NCBI RefSeq assembly: GCF_947488945.1
Contig: NZ_CANLBS010000019.1
Location: forward strand, 120,299 to 184,298
Length of the DNA: 64,000 nt
Direction of reading: 5' to 3'
DNA from: an uncultured Streptomyces sp.
GTDB lineage: Bacteria > Actinomycetota > Actinomycetes > Streptomycetales > Streptomycetaceae
Each line of letters opens with the position of its first letter. Position 1 is the stretch's first letter. The position numbers and the translations under genes are program-made. Below the pieces are notes generated by a model. It saw only the letters and a list, made by a program, of their open reading frames with translations, was not told where the DNA came from and ran no database searches. Of this stretch, positions 60,743 through 64,000 are shown piece by piece.

Positions 60743-60777
60743 CGCCGCGGACCGCCCGGCGGGGACGGTCCGCGGCG
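60743..60777 (-). terminator. rsgA terminator
   Basis: CGCCGCGGACCG / CGGTCCGCGGCG, a 12-bp stem with an 11-base loop, ten bases beyond the stop. Confidence 0.8.
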
Positions 60778-60786
60778 GGTGCGCCG

Positions 60787-61953
60787 CTACCGGACGCGGC
60801 CGCGTTTGGCCTCCATCGCGGCCCGCCCCTCGGCGCCCTTGCGCTTCCACTCGCGCCGGATCTCCGAGCGGGCCCGGGCGTCCGTCTTGGCGACGATCCG
60901 CTGGTTCTCGCGGAGCAGCTTGCGGTAGCTGTCGAGCCGGCGCTCCGGCAGGACGCCGTCCTCGATCGCCGCGAGCACCGCGCAGCCCGGTTCGGACCCG
61001 TGCGAGCAGTCGTGGAAACGGCAACGGCCGGCCAGCTCCTCGATCTCCGAGAAGACCTGTCCGACGCCGGTCCCGGCGTCCCAGAGGCCGACGCCGCGCA
61101 GCCCCGGCGTGTCGATGAGGACACCGCCGTGCGGCAGGACCAGGAGGTTGCGGGTGGTGGTGGTGTGGCGTCCCTTGCCGTCGACGCCGCGGGCGGCCCG
61201 CACCTCCATGACGTCCTCACCGAGCACGGTGTTGGCGAGGGTGGACTTCCCGGCGCCCGAGATGCCGATCAGCGCGCTGGTGGAGCCGGAGAACAGTGCG
61301 GTGAGGACGTCGACGCCCTCCCCCGTCAGCGAGCTGACCGTGAGCACCTCGGCCCCGGGCGCGACCGTGGAGACGTCGTCCACCAGGTGTCCGAGCGTCA
61401 CCGCGTCGGGCACCAGGTCGGCCTTGGTGAGGACGACGACGATCCGGGGCCCGTTCGCCTCCGCCCCCGCCCCGCCCAGCAGCGCGTCGCCGGAGGAGCT
61501 GGAGTGGGCGAGGGCGACGAAACGTTCGAGCCGGCCCAGATCGAGCTCGACGGCGAGCGAGACGCAGATGACGATGTGGTCGATGTTGGTGGCGAGCACC
61601 TGGCCCTCGGACCGCTTCGACGAGGTGGACCGGACGAAGGCGGTGCGCCGGGGCAGCAGGGTACGGACGAACCGGGGGTCGCCGTCGGGGTCCACGGCGA
61701 CCCAGTCGCCGGTGCAGACGATGCGCATCGGGTCGCGCGGGACGACGAACGCCGTGTCGGCGCGGACCGTGCCGCCCGGCGTGGCCAGGTCGCACTGCCC
61801 GCGATCCACCCGCAGGACCCGGCCGGGCAGCAGCCCCTGCCGGGCGTACGGGGCGAACGCGTCGGCCCAGCCCGCGTCCCAGCCGTACGGCTCCAGGGCG
61901 TGCGGGGAGGTGCTGCGTGCGGAGGAAGGCGAAGGAGAGAACGAGAAAGACAA
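60787..61953 (-). CDS. rsgA: Ribosome small-subunit-dependent GTPase A (RsgA)
   Basis: 388 residues from a TTG at 61953, preferred because AAGGG lies six bases upstream; a GTG at 61983 without a site would add ten residues. The OB-fold domain is GLLPGRVLRVDRGQCDLATP to VCTGDWVAVD. The GTPase is circularly permuted: G4 LTKADL, G5 VSSLTGEG, G1 GISGAGKST, G2/G3 RHTTTTRNLL and DTPGLRG. The C-terminal zinc domain is CRFHDCSHGSEPGC. It checks 30S subunit maturation. A short ORF with an ideal ribosome site precedes it and may couple its translation. Confidence 0.94.
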   Translation of the reverse strand: MSFSFSPSPSSARSTSPHALEPYGWDAGWADAFAPYARQGLLPGRVLRVDRGQCDLATPGGTVRADTAFVVPRDPMRIVCTGDWVAVDPDGDPRFVRTLLPRRTAFVRSTSSKRSEGQVLATNIDHIVICVSLAVELDLGRLERFVALAHSSSSGDALLGGAGAEANGPRIVVVLTKADLVPDAVTLGHLVDDVSTVAPGAEVLTVSSLTGEGVDVLTALFSGSTSALIGISGAGKSTLANTVLGEDVMEVRAARGVDGKGRHTTTTRNLLVLPHGGVLIDTPGLRGVGLWDAGTGVGQVFSEIEELAGRCRFHDCSHGSEPGCAVLAAIEDGVLPERRLDSYRKLLRENQRIVAKTDARARSEIRREWKRKGAEGRAAMEAKRGRVR

Positions 61954-62018
61954 GGGGAACCCTTCGAGGGGCGGCCCCGGCACCGCGCGCTCATGGGCGC
62001 GCGGGATGCGAACAGCGG

Positions 62019-62090
62019 TCAGCCGGTGGCCACGGGGATGAGAACAGAACTGGTCCGGTTTCGGGCAGCGCCCGTCGCAACGACAGTCAT
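62019..62090 (-). CDS. Putative leader ORF upstream of rsgA
   Basis: A 23-codon ORF, beginning MTVVATGAARN and ending VLIPVATG, with a complete AGGAGGTGA ribosome site about 9-10 bases before its ATG, far stronger than that of rsgA. It ends 65 bases before the rsgA TTG start; a hairpin-prone GCGCGCCC-ATGA-GCGCGCG lies between. It has no signal peptide and few charged residues. It is probably a regulatory upstream ORF rather than a functional protein. Confidence 0.5.
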   Translation of the reverse strand: MTVVATGAARNRTSSVLIPVATG

Positions 62091-62425
62091 CAATGTCCTC
62101 ACCTCCTGATCTCTCGGTCTCTTCACCGCTCGGCGGGTTCCGGTGCGCGGAACGCCGTCACGATAGCGCCGTCCCCGGGGATGCCGTCAACACGTTTTTC
62201 GGGCACCCTCCCCCGGCCTCCGAAGCGCCCAGGATGCTCCCTCGAACCGGCACCCGGAGACGCACGAACGGGCCGCGCCGGCCGGCCCGCGGGAGGGCGG
62301 GCGCGGCACGGATCATCCCTGCCGGCACGCCTCTCCGGGCCCTTTCGACGGAGTCGTACGAGATCTCCCTCGATCGGGTGATACGCGTGCACAACACATG
62401 ATCCGTGGCCGTTAGGGTGCCGCAC
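62091..62425. other. 335-base divergent region between rsgA leader and small conserved gene
   Basis: Holds the ribosome site and promoter of the rsgA leader. Toward the right, TGCACA (62389-62394) and TAGGGT (62413-62418) with 18 bases between may start transcription close to the ATG at 62426. Otherwise no gene-like frame. Confidence 0.5.
62160..62190 (-). promoter_or_regulatory. Promoter of the leader ORF/rsgA
   Basis: TTGACG (62190-62185) and TATCGT (62165-62160) on the minus strand, 19 bases apart, placing the transcript start about 60 bases before the leader ORF. Confidence 0.45.
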
Positions 62426-62926
62426 ATGACCTCTCCCCAGACCGCCACCGGCTCGTACTCACCGGCCCAGATCGGAACCCAGGTCCTGATCGGCTGGAGC
62501 GGCGAACACCCCGAACGCGGCCACGACGTCGCCTTCCTGCTCACCTATTCCCTCGGCGACGGACCGGACGGACCGGAGACCGGTTCGGCCGCGCTGCGCG
62601 CCGCTCTCGGCCGCGCGGGCCTCCGCGTCGGCGGGGGCGTGCTCGACGCCTCCGAACACCCCAGCCTCCCCGTGAAGCTCCTCGTGCAGGCCGGCCAGGC
62701 CGTCCTGACGCTGCCCCACTTCACCGCCCAGTACCCCGCGCCCCCCGAGTGGGTCGCCGCGGCGCTCTCCACCGGGCAGGTGTACGGCATGTTCGCGACC
62801 CGCCCGTGGCCGGAGGCGGTCGCCGGGAGGCCGGTGAGCGAGGACCGGTTGCGGGCGTTCGCGGCGAGCCCCGAAACCGTGTCCACCGCGGCCCACTGCC
62901 TGATGCCGGTCCGCTCCCTGGGCTGA
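62426..62926 (+). CDS. Conserved actinobacterial protein (possibly DUF5949)
   Basis: 166 residues from the ATG at 62426 with AGGGTG upstream. Features are QIGTQVLIGWSGEHPERGHD, AFLLTYSLGDGPDGPE, LVQAGQAVLTLPHF and VYGMFATRPWPEA. I recall this pattern from small streptomycete proteins filed under DUF5949, but cannot verify it. No catalytic motif. No function known. Followed by a strong hairpin terminator. Confidence 0.75.
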   Translation: MTSPQTATGSYSPAQIGTQVLIGWSGEHPERGHDVAFLLTYSLGDGPDGPETGSAALRAALGRAGLRVGGGVLDASEHPSLPVKLLVQAGQAVLTLPHFTAQYPAPPEWVAAALSTGQVYGMFATRPWPEAVAGRPVSEDRLRAFAASPETVSTAAHCLMPVRSLG

Positions 62927-62954
62927 TCCGACGGCCCCTCCGCACCCCGGACAC

Positions 62955-62994
62955 GGCGATGCCCACCACCCCCCGTGGAGTGGTGGGCATCGCC
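62955..62994 (+). terminator. Terminator of the small conserved gene
   Basis: A perfect 15-bp stem (62955-62969/62980-62994) with a 10-base loop, containing CGATGCCCACCAC and its complement. Confidence 0.85.
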
Positions 62995-63014
62995 CCGAGC
63001 GGTGTGGGACGACC

Positions 63015-63052
63015 GGAGCCCGGCGGGCCGCTCACGCGGCCCGCCGGGCTCC
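63015..63052 (-). terminator. Rodlin gene terminator
   Basis: A perfect 16-bp stem (63015-63030/63037-63052) with a 6-base loop, about 25 bases beyond the rodlin stop. Confidence 0.85.
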
Positions 63053-63076
63053 GACGCGTCACGCGCCTCGGTGGGG

Positions 63077-63484
63077 TCAGCTGTTGCCGACGCCGTTGCC
63101 CGAGAGCACCGGGATGCCGTTGACGAGGTGCGACAGCGCCTCGTCGCCCTTGGCCTGGGTGGAGTTGTCCGTGCACTGCTGGGTCTGCGGCGACGACAGG
63201 ACGTTGATGTCCTGGACCGCGATCGGCACGAGGCCGATCAGCGAACCGACGTTGACGTCGGCCGGCAGGCCGACGCACAGCTTGTTCAGCGTGCCCTGGA
63301 CGAGCTGGTTCTGCGGGCTCCAGTTGCCTTCGGTCTCGGCGTTGCCGAACTCCGACTCGGCGCCGTTGCCGTTGACCGTCGTGGTGCCCTCGTCGTTGCC
63401 GATGGCCATGGCCGAGGGGGCCACCGCGGCGGACAGACCGAGCATGGACACAGCCACAGCCGCGCCGGTCATGATCTTCTTCAT
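63077..63484 (-). CDS. rdl: Rodlin (aerial hypha surface protein)
   Basis: 135 residues from the ATG at 63484; AAAGGTGAAG lies about 5-8 bases upstream. A signal peptide (residues 1-27, MKKIMTGAAVAVSMLG to PSAMA) precedes AIGNDEGTTTVNGNGAESE. Diagnostic rodlin features are the AMAIGND junction, NGNGA, FGNAETEGNWSPQ, LNKLCVGL, IGLVPIAVQDINVL, QQCTDNSTQAKGD and a terminal NGVGNS. Rodlins organise chaplin fibrils into the rodlet layer on aerial hyphae and spores. Only one copy is here, whereas the known model locus carries a divergent pair, and no chaplin gene is in the window. Confidence 0.95.
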   Translation of the reverse strand: MKKIMTGAAVAVSMLGLSAAVAPSAMAIGNDEGTTTVNGNGAESEFGNAETEGNWSPQNQLVQGTLNKLCVGLPADVNVGSLIGLVPIAVQDINVLSSPQTQQCTDNSTQAKGDEALSHLVNGIPVLSGNGVGNS

Positions 63485-63636
63485 CAACTTCACCTTTCGG
63501 AACGTCCCGTTGTGGAACGTACTGATCAACCGATTCCGGAAGGTTCGGTTCCGCGGTTACACTCGAACGTGTCTGACGAGGCGTCGGATAGACGTCCCAG
63601 TCGTCTCGTCGGCCGATCCGCGGCGAGGTCCCGCGG

Positions 63637-63837
63637 TCAGCTTCCGGGTCTGTCGGGGGAGGTCCGGGCGGCCGGCACGAAGCCGCCCCGGCGCCCTGCG
63701 GCGGGACCGGCCGGGTCCGCCTGCGCGGGTCCCCGGCCCGCTCTGCGCCACTCGGCGAGCAGTTTGTCGTAGATGGGGGTGTCGTCCGTGGCGGGCGGCC
63801 GCCCGTCCGGCCCGTCCTGTCTGTCGTACTGGTCCAT
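63637..63837 (-). CDS. Small hypothetical protein
   Basis: 66 residues from the ATG at 63837. The N-terminal DTPIYDKLLAEWRRAGRGP is a recurring pattern in very small streptomycete proteins, followed by a Pro/Ala/Arg-rich tail. No family with a known role and no strong ribosome site. It lies upstream of the rodlin gene on the same strand but 150 bases away. Confidence 0.5.
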   Translation of the reverse strand: MDQYDRQDGPDGRPPATDDTPIYDKLLAEWRRAGRGPAQADPAGPAAGRRGGFVPAARTSPDRPGS

Positions 63838-64000
63838 GGAAGGGCTCTACCCGCCCGGACGCCCGGCGGCAGCCCGGAATGCGGCATCCGGCCCAACGCC
63901 GTCCGTGATGCGGTGCACGGGTGCGGGGGGGTGCCTCTATGTAGTTCGTCAATCCCGTGCTGCCGGTTCCGGGGGTGTTGGTCTCTTTCATGCGGCGAGG

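Noticed and set aside
63557..63991. Minus-strand frame beginning MKETNTPG at the right edge
   Set aside because: No ribosome site within the window; composition becomes Arg/Gly-rich and shadow-like, and it overlaps the better small gene at 63637-63837.
1..64000. tRNA, rRNA, transposases and plasmid or phage integration sites
   Set aside because: Nothing with the needed structure or motifs was seen on reading; DUF2637 alone is not evidence of a conjugative element.

Overview
The window is chromosomal DNA of a Streptomyces. The evidence is very high GC, strong GC bias at third codon positions, many short GTG/ATG starts with AGGAG-type ribosome sites, and several typical streptomycete genes: a rodlin, an RNase Sa-type ribonuclease, a PucR-controlled xanthine dehydrogenase locus, DUF2637 and DUF416 proteins, and a DmdR/DtxR-type iron box. 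No rRNA, tRNA, CRISPR array or intact insertion sequence was seen. In this GC-rich DNA most long open frames opposite real genes are shadows and are left out.

Layout. (1) 1-4.6 kb is a glyoxylate-assimilation block: the 3' end of tartronate semialdehyde reductase, a catalase with a palindrome-overlapped promoter, a small secreted protein, and glyoxylate carboligase with an AllR-like operator. (2) 4.8-7.1 kb holds a zinc-ribbon/nuclease-fold-like protein, a GNAT acetyltransferase and a small protein. (3) 7.1-16 kb is an oligopeptide uptake operon on the minus strand: lipoprotein, cytoplasmic S9 peptidase, two permeases and a fused double ATPase, the last four joined by ATGA-type overlaps. It is followed by an XRE-cupin regulator with four direct repeats upstream. 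(4) 16.6-21 kb has two acyl-CoA synthetases and a divergent LuxR-type regulator. (5) 21-22.9 kb is a patch of less typical composition with a possible Cys/Trp-rich peptide gene, a DUF416 protein and an orphan Imm1 immunity protein. (6) 22.9-28.7 kb has an AlkZ-type glycosylase, a DMT transporter, a glutathionyl-hydroquinone-reductase-like protein coupled to an MFS exporter, and a VOC protein.

(7) 29-40 kb is rich in secreted hydrolases (ExeM-like nuclease, peptidoglycan amidase, very large subtilase). Between them lies a compact ACP / ketosynthase / alpha-beta hydrolase operon. (8) 40-48.9 kb is the purine catabolism block: xanthine dehydrogenase FAD, 2Fe-2S and molybdopterin subunits, an NCS2 purine permease and the XdhC maturation factor, all on the minus strand and divergent from PucR. 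Together with the glyoxylate block this suggests that purine/allantoin carbon is fed into central metabolism. (9) 48.9-60.3 kb is mixed: a TPR-like protein, a GntR regulator, an iron-box-controlled FhuF-like reductase, DUF2637, an anti-sigma-type ATPase, an RNase Sa homologue, PoxB-type pyruvate oxidase, a PP2C-like protein, a TrmB/LuxR regulator and DUF456. (10) 60.3-64 kb has the ribosome GTPase RsgA behind a short leader ORF with an ideal ribosome site, a small conserved protein, a solitary rodlin and a small hypothetical.

The least ordinary items are the ACP-KS-hydrolase mini-cluster, the RsgA leader ORF, the Cys/Trp-rich 39-codon ORF next to the DUF416/Imm1 patch, and the four iteron-like repeats before the XRE-cupin regulator. 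Assignments rest on reading motifs by eye. No database search was run.
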